Notes under the pieces: generated by a model
What the model saw: only the letters and a program-made list of their open reading frames with translations
Told to the model about the DNA's origin: nothing
Database searches by the model: none
Position numbers and translations under genes: made by a program
Shown here: positions 44,368-52,358 of the stretch, piece after piece
How positions within the stretch are numbered: position 1 is the first letter of the stretch
Layout of the letters: each line of letters opens with the position of its first letter
NCBI GenBank assembly: GCA_035944135.1
Contig: DASZBM010000008.1
Coordinates: 62,001-126,000 of the forward strand
Origin: Acidobacteriaceae bacterium
GTDB lineage: Bacteria > Acidobacteriota > Terriglobia > Terriglobales > Acidobacteriaceae
Direction: 5' to 3'
DNA length: 64,000 nucleotides

Positions 44368-45686
44368 TGGCACACCTCGGTGTGCTCTGCTATCACGGTG
44401 CCGGACACCTGAATCCTCTCATCGCGTTGTCTCGGGAACTGGCATCACGTGGACACGCTGTCACGTTCTTCCTCCCATCGGACATGGAATCCCAGATACG
44501 CGAGCAAGGTTTAGGGTTCGTTCCTATCGATGTCTCGCGCATCGAGCCGAAAGTGGATAGCTCGGGACTAAAAAATCACGCGACATCCGAATGGCACGAA
44601 GACCTGCGTGCTAGGCTCTGCCGCTTCGATCAGGAAATCGGCGTCTACATTCGCGAATATCTCGCAGCGATCAGTGACTCGGGAATCGATGCGCTGCTGA
44701 TGGGAGAGATCACTCTTACAGGGCCGACGGTGGCAGAGATACTGCACATTCCTTACTGTGTAGTTTCCACTTCTATTCCGCACAATTTCGGCTGGGATGC
44801 GCGCCGGGCACTTCCACCTCGCCGCACAGGGCAGAAAGAGTGTGATGCAAGGATCTTCGAGGTTACGATCTTCTCCATGAAGGGCCCAGTTCTGCAGATT
44901 CTCAATCGCCACCGTCGGGAGATGGGGCTGGAATCGTTGAGCGACATCGGAGCGACCTTCCCGGAACTGGCGCATGTCACGCAGTGGCCTAAATGTCTCG
45001 ATATAGAGCGCCAGGAATTACCTGAGCGATTCTTCTATGCTGGTCCGTTTGTCGATGAAATGGGCCGCTGTTCAGTTGATTTTCCTTGGCATAAGCTCAA
45101 TGGCCAACCGTTGATCTACGCATCATTAGGAACAACTCGAAAGGCCGATCCCGAAATCTACCAACGCATTGCTTCTGCATGTGCCGGGCTTAACCTGCAA
45201 CTCGTGATTACATTAGGCGGTCGGCGCAATCTCGAATCATTCGCGAACTTACCAGGGAATCCTATAGTGGTTGCGAATGCGCCGCAACTCGATCTGCTCA
45301 AACGAGCGGACCTGGTCATCACTCACGCTGGGCCAAACACAGTTCTTGAAACATTGCTCTCGGGCCTGCCCATGTTGGCATTGCCACTGGCGCTCGATCA
45401 ACCAGCCGTTGCTGCGCGCCTCGAAACCCTTGGGCTCGCAGAGGTCTTATCTGTGCAGCATTGCTCGGAGTGGGAGATCCGCGCAGCAGTGCTCCGACTT
45501 CTGACCGAGAGTCGTTTCAGAGAGTCCGCGACGGCGGTACAATCTCAACTTCAATCTCTCTGCGGTGCTAAGCAGGCTGCCTCTATTTTGGAGAGAGCAA
45601 TAGCGAACCATACACAGATTCCGTCTTTCACGAGTCAAGAGACGGCACAATCCGACATGCAGGTGACGAGTGTCGCTCCCAGTTGA
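44367..45686 (+). CDS. UGT/MGT-family glycosyltransferase
   Basis: GT1-type glycosyltransferase of 439 residues, similar in layout to macrolide and zeaxanthin glucosyltransferases. The N-terminal acceptor domain starts LGVLCYHGAGHLNPLIALSREL; the C-terminal donor site has IYASLGT, NAPQLDLLKRADLVITHAGPNT and GLPMLALPLALDQPAVAAR, the PSPG-like nucleotide-sugar region. It would glycosylate the small-molecule product of the cluster. It overlaps the next gene start by 17 bp. Donor and acceptor are unknown. Confidence 0.9.
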   Translation: MAHLGVLCYHGAGHLNPLIALSRELASRGHAVTFFLPSDMESQIREQGLGFVPIDVSRIEPKVDSSGLKNHATSEWHEDLRARLCRFDQEIGVYIREYLAAISDSGIDALLMGEITLTGPTVAEILHIPYCVVSTSIPHNFGWDARRALPPRRTGQKECDARIFEVTIFSMKGPVLQILNRHRREMGLESLSDIGATFPELAHVTQWPKCLDIERQELPERFFYAGPFVDEMGRCSVDFPWHKLNGQPLIYASLGTTRKADPEIYQRIASACAGLNLQLVITLGGRRNLESFANLPGNPIVVANAPQLDLLKRADLVITHAGPNTVLETLLSGLPMLALPLALDQPAVAARLETLGLAEVLSVQHCSEWEIRAAVLRLLTESRFRESATAVQSQLQSLCGAKQAASILERAIANHTQIPSFTSQETAQSDMQVTSVAPS

Positions 45687-47796
45687 GCCACCTCTAGCCA
45701 AATGGGGTGAGCGCGCTGTGCTTTGCATGGCCATTCTGTATTTCTGCGCACATAGCCTGCCGCATGCCTGGCGGACCCTTAATACAGATTTCCCCAATTA
45801 TTATCTCGCGGCAAGGCTGGCACGCGAAGGAATCGACGCCTCGCGAATGTATGAATGGACGTGGATTCAACGTCAGAAAGACTATGCTGCGCTCGACATT
45901 CGAGTCATAGGGCTGCTGCCCATTACACCGTTTTCAACATTAATCTTCTGGCCATTAACATTCTGTGGCGCACTGGTCGCAAAGCATATCTGGATTGTGT
46001 TCAACCTTTGCTTGCTGATCCCAATTACCTGGATCCTGCGCTCGCTCACCGGGCTAAGTTCTCGGAGAATTGCACTTGCGATCTTCCTCAGCTTTCCTCT
46101 CTATCGGAACTTACTGTACGGCCAGTTTTACATATTTCTATTATTCCTCATACTGGCCGCGTGCATCAGTTATCTGCGTGGAAGGAAGTCCGCTTCTGCA
46201 GCGTTAGTTGCGATCGCCGGGGTATGTAAGAGTTTTCCGCTATTGCTGTTCATCATCTTTATCCGCAGGCGAGAATGGAGAGCTCTTTCATCTGGAATCG
46301 CCACGGCGTGTATTGCCGTTGGTTGTTCCATTGCTGTCTTCGGAGTGACCCCACATCGCGTTTGGCTGGCACAGATTTTCCCTTGGGTGATGCACGGCGA
46401 AGGGCTGGGAACATACACCGCAAATGCTTCGTTTTCCGGAATTCTTCACTGCCTCTTTCTCTTTGAGCCGCAGTGGAATCCTCATCCCTGGCATCCGTGG
46501 CCGCTAGGATTTGCGATACTTCTGCCGCTGCTTTCCATGTTGGTGTTAGCGCCGGCCGTGCTGCTCATTCGCCGCCGCGGCGAGAACCCAGAACAAATCC
46601 TTCTGGAGTGGGCGTCAGTGGTGACGGCATCCCTTGCCATTTCCAGCATCCCTGCCTCTTACAACTTTGTTCTGATCATTTTTCCGGTATGCGTTCTCGT
46701 CAGCATTCTGTTAAAGCGCCATTCCTATGTGTGGCTCATCGGACTCGTTGTTGCATATCTTGGGATTGGGTTTCCAGTACCAGCACCGGAGCATCCACGG
46801 GGGCTCATAGTCCTTCTTTATGGGCTCCGGCTTCCACTTACGCTTGGTGTACTCTTTGCGCTCTACATACTGCAGTGGCGAAACTTGCGGCCTGCCGACA
46901 GAAGACCAGATGGAACCCAGTATGTATCGGTCGCCGTCATGGCCACGGTGGTCATTGTGGGTATACATTCCGCTATTTTGCTTGAACGGGGAGAACGCAA
47001 AGAGTATGTCTACCGCGTACCTCTAGATGCGCAAGGATTTGCCAACACGAATCCACAGGCGACTCTGAACGATATACGCTTCGTTCGCTTCAGTCTTTCA
47101 GGGTACGAATTAAGTGTGGGGTCATCGCACGACAACGGAGGAATGCAGCGTGATAAACCGTACGATGATCTGTCGTTTACAGCCAACCGAACGGATCTCC
47201 TGGTGGAACGTGTCGCGACCACTTCGTCAGGACCACTTCCTCATGCTTCTCAGATCGTAGATATGCAAGATAATTCCCGCGTGATCGTTGAAGATGCACA
47301 GGATCCGATGCTTTCACGTGATGGCCAGGACCTCGCATTTCTACGCATGGATCATGGACGAGGGCGGCTCGTACTACGTCGGGCGTTCCACTCAGCTTCG
47401 TCTGAAGTAGTCCTCACATCGCCGATGTGGAATGTGTACGAGGCCTCATTTCTCTCTGAGAAAGAGTATGCTGTCGCGGCTGCCGAAGGGGGAGGGACCC
47501 CTCGTATTCTCCTGATGGATTCTGTATATCGAAGCCCTGCCGTCTCGATTTCGGAGTCGCGCTATCCAGCTCTTTCGCCGGATGGTCGTTGGATGGCATA
47601 CTCTCACCTCGAGCATGGCTTCTGGAATCTCTGGCTTCGGGACGAAAGTCGCGGCACCACCATCAGAATCGCGGACGTGCCTTGCAACCAGATTCAGCCA
47701 TCCTGGGAGGAGGACGCAAAAACATTGCTCTACTCTACCGATTGTGGCCGGAGCATTTGGTTCACGGCAATTGCAAGGCGAAAGGTCATACCATGA
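45670..47796 (+). CDS. GT87-like membrane glycosyltransferase fused to TolB-like beta-propeller
   Basis: Integral membrane protein of 708 residues. The first about 430 residues have some 10-12 hydrophobic segments and a GT87/DUF2029 pattern with NTDFPNYYLAARLAREG near the first loop (acidic Asp typical of polyprenol-phosphate mannosyltransferases). The last about 260 residues are soluble and carry WD40/TolB-type strands (DPMLSRDGQDLAFLRM, YPALSPDGRWMAYSH, IQPSWEEDAKTLLYS). Start is GTG 45670, overlapping the UGT gene. This fusion is not one I recognise. It may transfer a lipid-linked sugar to the UGT product or cell envelope. Confidence 0.8.
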   Translation: MSLPVEPPLAKWGERAVLCMAILYFCAHSLPHAWRTLNTDFPNYYLAARLAREGIDASRMYEWTWIQRQKDYAALDIRVIGLLPITPFSTLIFWPLTFCGALVAKHIWIVFNLCLLIPITWILRSLTGLSSRRIALAIFLSFPLYRNLLYGQFYIFLLFLILAACISYLRGRKSASAALVAIAGVCKSFPLLLFIIFIRRREWRALSSGIATACIAVGCSIAVFGVTPHRVWLAQIFPWVMHGEGLGTYTANASFSGILHCLFLFEPQWNPHPWHPWPLGFAILLPLLSMLVLAPAVLLIRRRGENPEQILLEWASVVTASLAISSIPASYNFVLIIFPVCVLVSILLKRHSYVWLIGLVVAYLGIGFPVPAPEHPRGLIVLLYGLRLPLTLGVLFALYILQWRNLRPADRRPDGTQYVSVAVMATVVIVGIHSAILLERGERKEYVYRVPLDAQGFANTNPQATLNDIRFVRFSLSGYELSVGSSHDNGGMQRDKPYDDLSFTANRTDLLVERVATTSSGPLPHASQIVDMQDNSRVIVEDAQDPMLSRDGQDLAFLRMDHGRGRLVLRRAFHSASSEVVLTSPMWNVYEASFLSEKEYAVAAAEGGGTPRILLMDSVYRSPAVSISESRYPALSPDGRWMAYSHLEHGFWNLWLRDESRGTTIRIADVPCNQIQPSWEEDAKTLLYSTDCGRSIWFTAIARRKVIP

Positions 47797-47831
47797 GGTC
47801 GAGCGTGATAATTCCGCTGAGACTTCTAGCG

Positions 47832-48836
47832 CTAGAGCGATTCCACTAGTCGGTTTAACCGAGATATGGCCTCGTCGAGGCTATCGTAGTGAAGTTCAAA
47901 TGTTGGTATTCCGGCAAGCCTCTCTAACACCTTCTGATGCTTGAGCCGTATTTCTCCTGAAGAATATAACTCCTCGGATAACCGTTGCGAGGCGCTTCCA
48001 TAAGGAAGCGGTGTCAAACAAGACCGTGTGGACGTGGAGCGACGCAGATAAACCACGGCAAACACGTTAGCTTCATTCAATGTGCCTAGCCGAGCCAGGT
48101 CCGATACAGAAACCTCAATTGAAGGTTTTCCCTCCATACGTTGCGTCACGTAGCGGTTGCGAAGCTCCGGAAACAGAAAACTGGCTTCCGGTCGAAACCG
48201 CACCCAATGCGAATGCCCGATAACGCATGGAGGATCGCTCTCATTAAGGAGATAGCAAGTATCGTCGGAGGTGTAGGTCCATCCAGCGCGTGCACAACCA
48301 TAAGAAAGCGTTGACTTGCCGGCTCCCGAATCACCGCAAAGAAGGATTCCTTTACCTCGTTTGCTGACGCAGCCGGCATGGATGTCAGTGACGACCGAAG
48401 CCCCCAGCAGCAGGTAGGTCACCTTTTCCAGAAAATTGTGACGCAGGTAGAGTAAGTCCGCTACTGCAGCGTCATTGAGCCAGACGAAGTTGGATCCAGT
48501 GCGAAGATCGAGTACGGCCTGGTTTTCAGAATCTGCCACCATCAGGTAAAGGTGGTTGTACTCTCGCCGCACTGGCGCTGGCGGAGTCTGCGTCATGGTG
48601 CTCTCGCTAACACCGATTCTGATCTGAAGGTGTGCATCGCCATGCTGCAGATTTCTGTGGCCAAAACTTGCCTCGGCTGCCGCCAATACCTGATTCCGGT
48701 TCGTCAGAATCGTCACGGCAAATCCGAGTGGGAAAAAAGTCTTCCTCAGCGGCAAGTCCATATCGCAGAGTAGCGCTTCCTGCCGACGTGTAGGGACCGC
48801 CTGGTTGGCGTTCGGATGAAGAACCACGTTTGACAT
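47832..48836 (-). CDS. HPr-kinase-like (HprK-related) protein
   Basis: Protein of 334 residues with a P-loop CGDSGAGKSTLSYG (Walker A) as in the C-terminal half of HPr kinase, followed by SDDTCYLL and PEASFLFPE. The N-terminal region (about 1-140) is not the HprK N-domain. HprK-related kinases are reported beside nucleotidyltransferases and PqqD-like peptides in exopolysaccharide loci; no PqqD-like ORF was found here. ATG 48836 is preferred over GTG 48857 because the regulatory array ends 32 bp before it, the same distance as at wzz. Divergent from the PhyH gene. Confidence 0.8.
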   Translation of the reverse strand: MSNVVLHPNANQAVPTRRQEALLCDMDLPLRKTFFPLGFAVTILTNRNQVLAAAEASFGHRNLQHGDAHLQIRIGVSESTMTQTPPAPVRREYNHLYLMVADSENQAVLDLRTGSNFVWLNDAAVADLLYLRHNFLEKVTYLLLGASVVTDIHAGCVSKRGKGILLCGDSGAGKSTLSYGCARAGWTYTSDDTCYLLNESDPPCVIGHSHWVRFRPEASFLFPELRNRYVTQRMEGKPSIEVSVSDLARLGTLNEANVFAVVYLRRSTSTRSCLTPLPYGSASQRLSEELYSSGEIRLKHQKVLERLAGIPTFELHYDSLDEAISRLNRLVESL

Positions 48837-48868
48837 ATCAATGAGGGTATCTGTCACTGAATCTGACT

Positions 48869-48895
48869 TGTCATGGCTTCGTCACGCAATTGTCA
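48869..48895 (-). promoter_or_regulatory. Pho-box-like array, three repeats, upstream of the HprK-like gene
   Basis: On the minus strand TGACA (48895), TGACG (48884) and TGACA (48873) are 11 bp apart and end 32 bp before the HprK-like ATG. The core TGACAAT-TGC-GTGAC matches the other sites. Confidence 0.75.
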
Positions 48896-48958
48896 GCAAT
48901 GGTTCGCAGTCGACCATGCCTGGCAACTCTGGTGTCAAAACAGGATTTCAATCTGCGG

Positions 48959-48974
48959 CGACAAAAAACTGACA
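48959..48974 (+). promoter_or_regulatory. Pho-box-like array, two repeats, upstream of PhyH gene
   Basis: CGACA (48959) and TGACA (48970) are 11 bp apart, with AGACA at 48992 in the same register (22 bp on). Weaker than the other sites; about 95 bp upstream of the PhyH start. Confidence 0.5.
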
Positions 48975-49069
48975 AACGCCCGAAGATCGCGAGACATCGC
49001 TCGGCGTCGATTTCGTTACGGTATGCACAGCAGTGCACCAGGAATGTTCAAGCGCGGCAGGGGGCAGGC

Positions 49070-50008
49070 ATGAAGGTGTTCGATGATCTCCAGGCAGACA
49101 GTCTTTTGCCATCAACGGTGAAGGAAGCGCTGGAACGTACAGGATATGCACTTATTCGTCAGTTGATTCCGGCATCGGATGTGAGGGCAGTCCTCGCAAA
49201 CGTGACCGACGTCCTCTGCAGGGCCGGATGGCTGCGGCCGGGAAGTTTTCCGTTGGACCGGATACCCGCCGATGCAGCTGCATACGGAGACCCGGATCCG
49301 ATCTTCAAGAAGACCTACCAGGAAGTATTTAACCTGGAGTTATTCCACGCTTTGCCGCATCATCCTGCACTGAAGAGTGTGATGAGAATGATTGTCGGTG
49401 ACCAGATCCTCGTACACCCGAAACCTATCGGCCGTCTAATCTTCCCGCGTTGTGAACGTCTTGTCACCCATGCCCATCAGGACTACGAGTTCATGGGAGG
49501 AGATCCGGAGTTCTATACCGTATGGATTCCTCTGCATGATTGCCCACTCGAGTCCGGACCCCTGCGCATCCTCGAAGGGTCTCACCGTTACGGGATTCAG
49601 AAGCACGAAAAAGAGAACCTTCACGTTCCGGAAATCCCGTTAGATTCGGTGACCGGCGATGACTGGGCCCAAGGCCAGTTCAATGCGGGCGACGTGCTGA
49701 TCTTCCACAGCCTCACCGTGCATGCGGCTGCGCCGAATGTCTCCAATCGGATGCGTATCTCGCTCGATTGCAGGTTCCAGGACTCACGCCGAACGCTCAA
49801 TCCTTCTAACCTCGTCTTTGCTGGCGAGTCCGGGAAATCCTGGGAGAAAACATACTCAGGTTGGCGATCGGATACCTTCCAGTATTACTGGCGGAGGCTT
49901 TCGCTCACCTTGAACCCCACGCGCGAAGATATTGAGAAACTCGCAATCAGTTCTGAAAATTCCGCATTGCGTGCACGCTACGCACGAATGGCGAGCCAAC
50001 TCATCTGA
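49070..50008 (+). CDS. PhyH-family Fe(II)/2-oxoglutarate dioxygenase (second)
   Basis: Non-heme iron oxygenase of 312 residues. ATG at 49070 has AGGGGG-type ribosome site; the open frame upstream has no resemblance. Iron ligands are H136 and D138 in VTHAHQDYEF, with WIPLHDCPLESGPLRILEGSH as the conserved following strand, and the distal His in LTVHAAAPN with a later RISLDCRF. It is divergent from the HprK-like gene and ends 48 bp before the convergent ribB. It may hydroxylate the cluster product. It differs from the PhyH at 30536 in sequence and context. Confidence 0.88.
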   Translation: MKVFDDLQADSLLPSTVKEALERTGYALIRQLIPASDVRAVLANVTDVLCRAGWLRPGSFPLDRIPADAAAYGDPDPIFKKTYQEVFNLELFHALPHHPALKSVMRMIVGDQILVHPKPIGRLIFPRCERLVTHAHQDYEFMGGDPEFYTVWIPLHDCPLESGPLRILEGSHRYGIQKHEKENLHVPEIPLDSVTGDDWAQGQFNAGDVLIFHSLTVHAAAPNVSNRMRISLDCRFQDSRRTLNPSNLVFAGESGKSWEKTYSGWRSDTFQYYWRRLSLTLNPTREDIEKLAISSENSALRARYARMASQLI

Positions 50009-50056
50009 GAGGGAATGCTTCGTCCCCTTGGCGCCGTCCGAAATTAGGCCCATGCT

Positions 50057-50743
50057 TTACAGCGTGGAGGAAGTGGCCAACGCAACGGAACCGGTCGGCA
50101 GCATCCCAGGCTCGGCACGAAGCACCCCCTCGGTTTCCATGCGATATCGGATCAGTTCTGCAACTGCAAGCATCTTCATGTGATGCTCGCGGCAGAACTT
50201 AATAAGATCAGGCACGCGTGCCATCGTCCCATCGTCCTTCATAATCTCGCAGATCACGCCTGCTGGACGAAGGCCCGCCATCCGAGCAAGATCGACAGAC
50301 GCCTCGGTCTGTCCAGGACGTACTAACACGCCGCCGTCGCGTGCACGCAGAGGAAATACATGTCCGGGTTTCGCCAAGTCCCTCGACGTCGTTTGAGGCG
50401 AGATAGCGACACGGATCGTATGTGCGCGATCATAGGCCGAAATCCCTGTCGTCACACCTTCCTTGGCTTCAATGCTCTCGGTAAACGCTGTACCGAAGTG
50501 CGATGTATTCACATGCGTCATTGGCCTCAGGCCAAGATGATCTGCTCGCTCTTTTGTCAGTGCCAAGCAAATAAGCCCGCGCCCGTATCTGGCCATGAAA
50601 TTGATGGCTTCTGGTGTCACAAACTCCGCAGCCAATGTGAGGTCGCCTTCATTTTCGCGATCCTCGTCGTCCGCAACCACAATCATGCGACCCCGCGCCA
50701 GTTGCTCGATGGCTTCTGGAACCGTTGTAAAACCATTCCTCAT
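50057..50743 (-). CDS. ribB: 3,4-dihydroxy-2-butanone-4-phosphate synthase
   Basis: Makes 3,4-dihydroxy-2-butanone 4-phosphate from ribulose 5-phosphate for riboflavin. The 228 residues are monofunctional RibB length (no fused RibA). Motifs: [37 protein letters not shown] and [16 protein letters not shown], all with the expected acidic and His residues. It is last in a minus-strand unit after the outer-membrane protein and cytochrome genes, with 56 bp before it, too short for an FMN riboswitch. A riboflavin gene beside redox proteins, with a broken ribA 10 kb away, is odd. Confidence 0.93.
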   Translation of the reverse strand: MRNGFTTVPEAIEQLARGRMIVVADDEDRENEGDLTLAAEFVTPEAINFMARYGRGLICLALTKERADHLGLRPMTHVNTSHFGTAFTESIEAKEGVTTGISAYDRAHTIRVAISPQTTSRDLAKPGHVFPLRARDGGVLVRPGQTEASVDLARMAGLRPAGVICEIMKDDGTMARVPDLIKFCREHHMKMLAVAELIRYRMETEGVLRAEPGMLPTGSVALATSSTL

Positions 50744-50799
50744 CTCGACCTCCAGAGTCGATGTGGTTCTCTCCTGATTCGCTCGCGCCGCCGTATCGA

Positions 50800-51114
50800 T
50801 CAGGGATTGAAGAACCGCAGCAACTCCCGCTCATCGTGAGCGCCTAATGAAGCCCGCACTCGCATGTGAAGCACGATCGTCCCGGAGATGCGCGGCGAAA
50901 AGCCATCGGGCGGCGTATGGCACCGGGCGCAATTCTGCGCAAGGATTCTCTCACCCTCGCTCTGTTTATGGTTGCTCGTGTGTGTGGCCGCAGGTTGCTG
51001 TGAGCCGGCATGACTGTTCTGCGCGGGCTTTGGTTGTATCTGTGCCGCGCCGGTGAAGGATAAGCTCACCAGCGTAATGACGATGGCATATTGGAGAAGA
51101 TGCCGTCGGTTCAT
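50800..51114 (-). CDS. Small exported c-type cytochrome
   Basis: Exported protein of 104 residues. ATG at 51114 has AAGGA eight bases upstream; signal peptide [25 protein letters not shown]. One heme site, C62-A-R-C65-H66 ([10 protein letters not shown]), follows a polar linker rich in N, Q, H. A Met in VLHMRV may be the axial ligand. It is 1 bp after the outer-membrane gene stop and probably functions in the periplasm as an electron carrier. Length is short for a cytochrome c. Confidence 0.85.
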   Translation of the reverse strand: MNRRHLLQYAIVITLVSLSFTGAAQIQPKPAQNSHAGSQQPAATHTSNHKQSEGERILAQNCARCHTPPDGFSPRISGTIVLHMRVRASLGAHDERELLRFFNP

Positions 51115-51115
51115 C

Positions 51116-52150
51116 TCAGTGTCCTTTCCAGGTAGGGAAGAGGAACCGGTAAGTAAGCCCGGTCTCCCAGATATTTGCATCATGGGTAGATGAAGACTGG
51201 CGCGAGTAGCTCGTCATGATTCTTGCGTTGTGAGGCAGGTTGTAGTTGAGCCCAAAGTCGGCACGCTGTGTATTCACGGAAGGCAACGGGTCGCTGTGGG
51301 TGTTGCCTATATTGAATGTCTGCTGCATCCGAAAGAGCGGTTCGATCCGCCCTATCCAGCTGTCATAGCCGCCGAATTGCATCATGCGCCAATCCGCCTC
51401 CACCCAGTAGCCATCGCCGTGTGCGCCGCGCGCCCATTCCGACCGCAGCCGGAATCCCGTGTCCTTTGGTTCCCACCAGACATGAATTCCAGAGAAGTTC
51501 TCGTGCGTCCCTTGCAGCAGGCGTCCGTATGACGTTCCAATTTCGAGCCGCTGGTCCGGCAAATACAGACTTACTCGTGCCCCAGAAGAGCGTGCCGAGT
51601 TGAACTGCTGATTGCCGCTCCGGGCCGAAAAGTAAGCGGAGTAGTCGATCGAGTATTTGCGTCGCGAAATTGCTGATCCCCGCAACTGGCCGCCGAGACT
51701 GGTTGCCGTTTGCATGGTTCCCAGCCCAGCAACCAATGGACCGTCTTGGAAGTTGTCGATCCACAAGGGTGATAGCCGTTCGTTGAATGTGGCAAATGGA
51801 GTTAGAAAACTGCCTCCAACAACCGTAATGTGAGGTGTGAGAAGGTAGTCACCTTGCAAATAGGTCAGAGCAACATAGTGGGAGTGGTTATAGCCATCCT
51901 GGCCGCTACCCTTCGGTGTGAAGTCTTCCAATACGGTTGCGCGAGATTCGATCAAGAAATGATTGCCGATGGGCGCAGCAGCCAGGGGCTCCATGATAGG
52001 AAGGTAGCTTGTGGCACCGTTGTTGGTGCTCGTAAAGAATCCGAGTCCTCCAGACAGGAAGGGGGTATTCTGTGCAACGCCGCACTGCCATATCCCGGAC
52101 AAAGTAAGCACGAGGAAAAGTCGTAGTGGTCGCATCGCACTTCGATTCAT
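51116..52150 (-). CDS. Outer-membrane beta-barrel-like protein
   Basis: Exported protein of about 344 residues with a signal peptide (RPLRLFLVLTLSGIWQCGVAQ) and alternating aromatic/glycine strands (VTVVGGSFLTPF, FNIGNTHSD, GLNYNLPHNARIMTSYSRQ) ending in a barrel-like aromatic C-terminus (GLTYRFLFPTWKGH). The start may be ATG 52150 or 52135. It is the first gene of a unit with cytochrome c and ribB, and has Pho-box-like repeats about 85 bp upstream. It could be a porin or a scaffold for electron transfer across the outer membrane. Family not recognised. Confidence 0.7.
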   Translation of the reverse strand: MNRSAMRPLRLFLVLTLSGIWQCGVAQNTPFLSGGLGFFTSTNNGATSYLPIMEPLAAAPIGNHFLIESRATVLEDFTPKGSGQDGYNHSHYVALTYLQGDYLLTPHITVVGGSFLTPFATFNERLSPLWIDNFQDGPLVAGLGTMQTATSLGGQLRGSAISRRKYSIDYSAYFSARSGNQQFNSARSSGARVSLYLPDQRLEIGTSYGRLLQGTHENFSGIHVWWEPKDTGFRLRSEWARGAHGDGYWVEADWRMMQFGGYDSWIGRIEPLFRMQQTFNIGNTHSDPLPSVNTQRADFGLNYNLPHNARIMTSYSRQSSSTHDANIWETGLTYRFLFPTWKGH

Positions 52151-52234
52151 AGAGGAGAGCTGCTCTGACATCCACATAAGAAGCAACGTTATCGAACGAA
52201 GCGAAGAGCATGTGTCTTCAATTCGTCTAACGAA

Positions 52235-52250
52235 TGTCAGTTGATTGTCA
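52235..52250 (-). promoter_or_regulatory. Pho-box-like pair upstream of the outer-membrane/cytochrome/ribB unit
   Basis: On the minus strand TGACA (52250) and TGACA (52239) are 11 bp apart: TGACAAT-CAA-CTGACA. It is on the strand of the outer-membrane gene, about 85 bp upstream. Confidence 0.7.
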
Positions 52251-52298
52251 TGCGCATCAGTTGGGCCGTCGCAGCTATCTATCTCTTCAACAAAGTAT

Positions 52299-52325
52299 TG
52301 ACAATATGCTGACCCACAGGTGACA
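52299..52325 (+). promoter_or_regulatory. Pho-box-like array, three repeats, upstream of wzz
   Basis: TGACA (52299), TGACC (52310) and TGACA (52321) are exactly 11 bp apart; the core is TGACAAT-ATG-CTGAC. The array ends 33 bp before the GTG of the chain-length regulator gene. TGTTTA (52343-52348) is 17 bp on and could be the -10. Confidence 0.8.
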
Positions 52326-52358
52326 CCCCGCGCGAGGCGCGCTGTTTACGTTTAGCAG

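Noticed and set aside
50744-50799. Possible FMN riboswitch before ribB
   Set aside because: The gap is only 56 bp, too short, and no RFN-like conserved blocks are seen.
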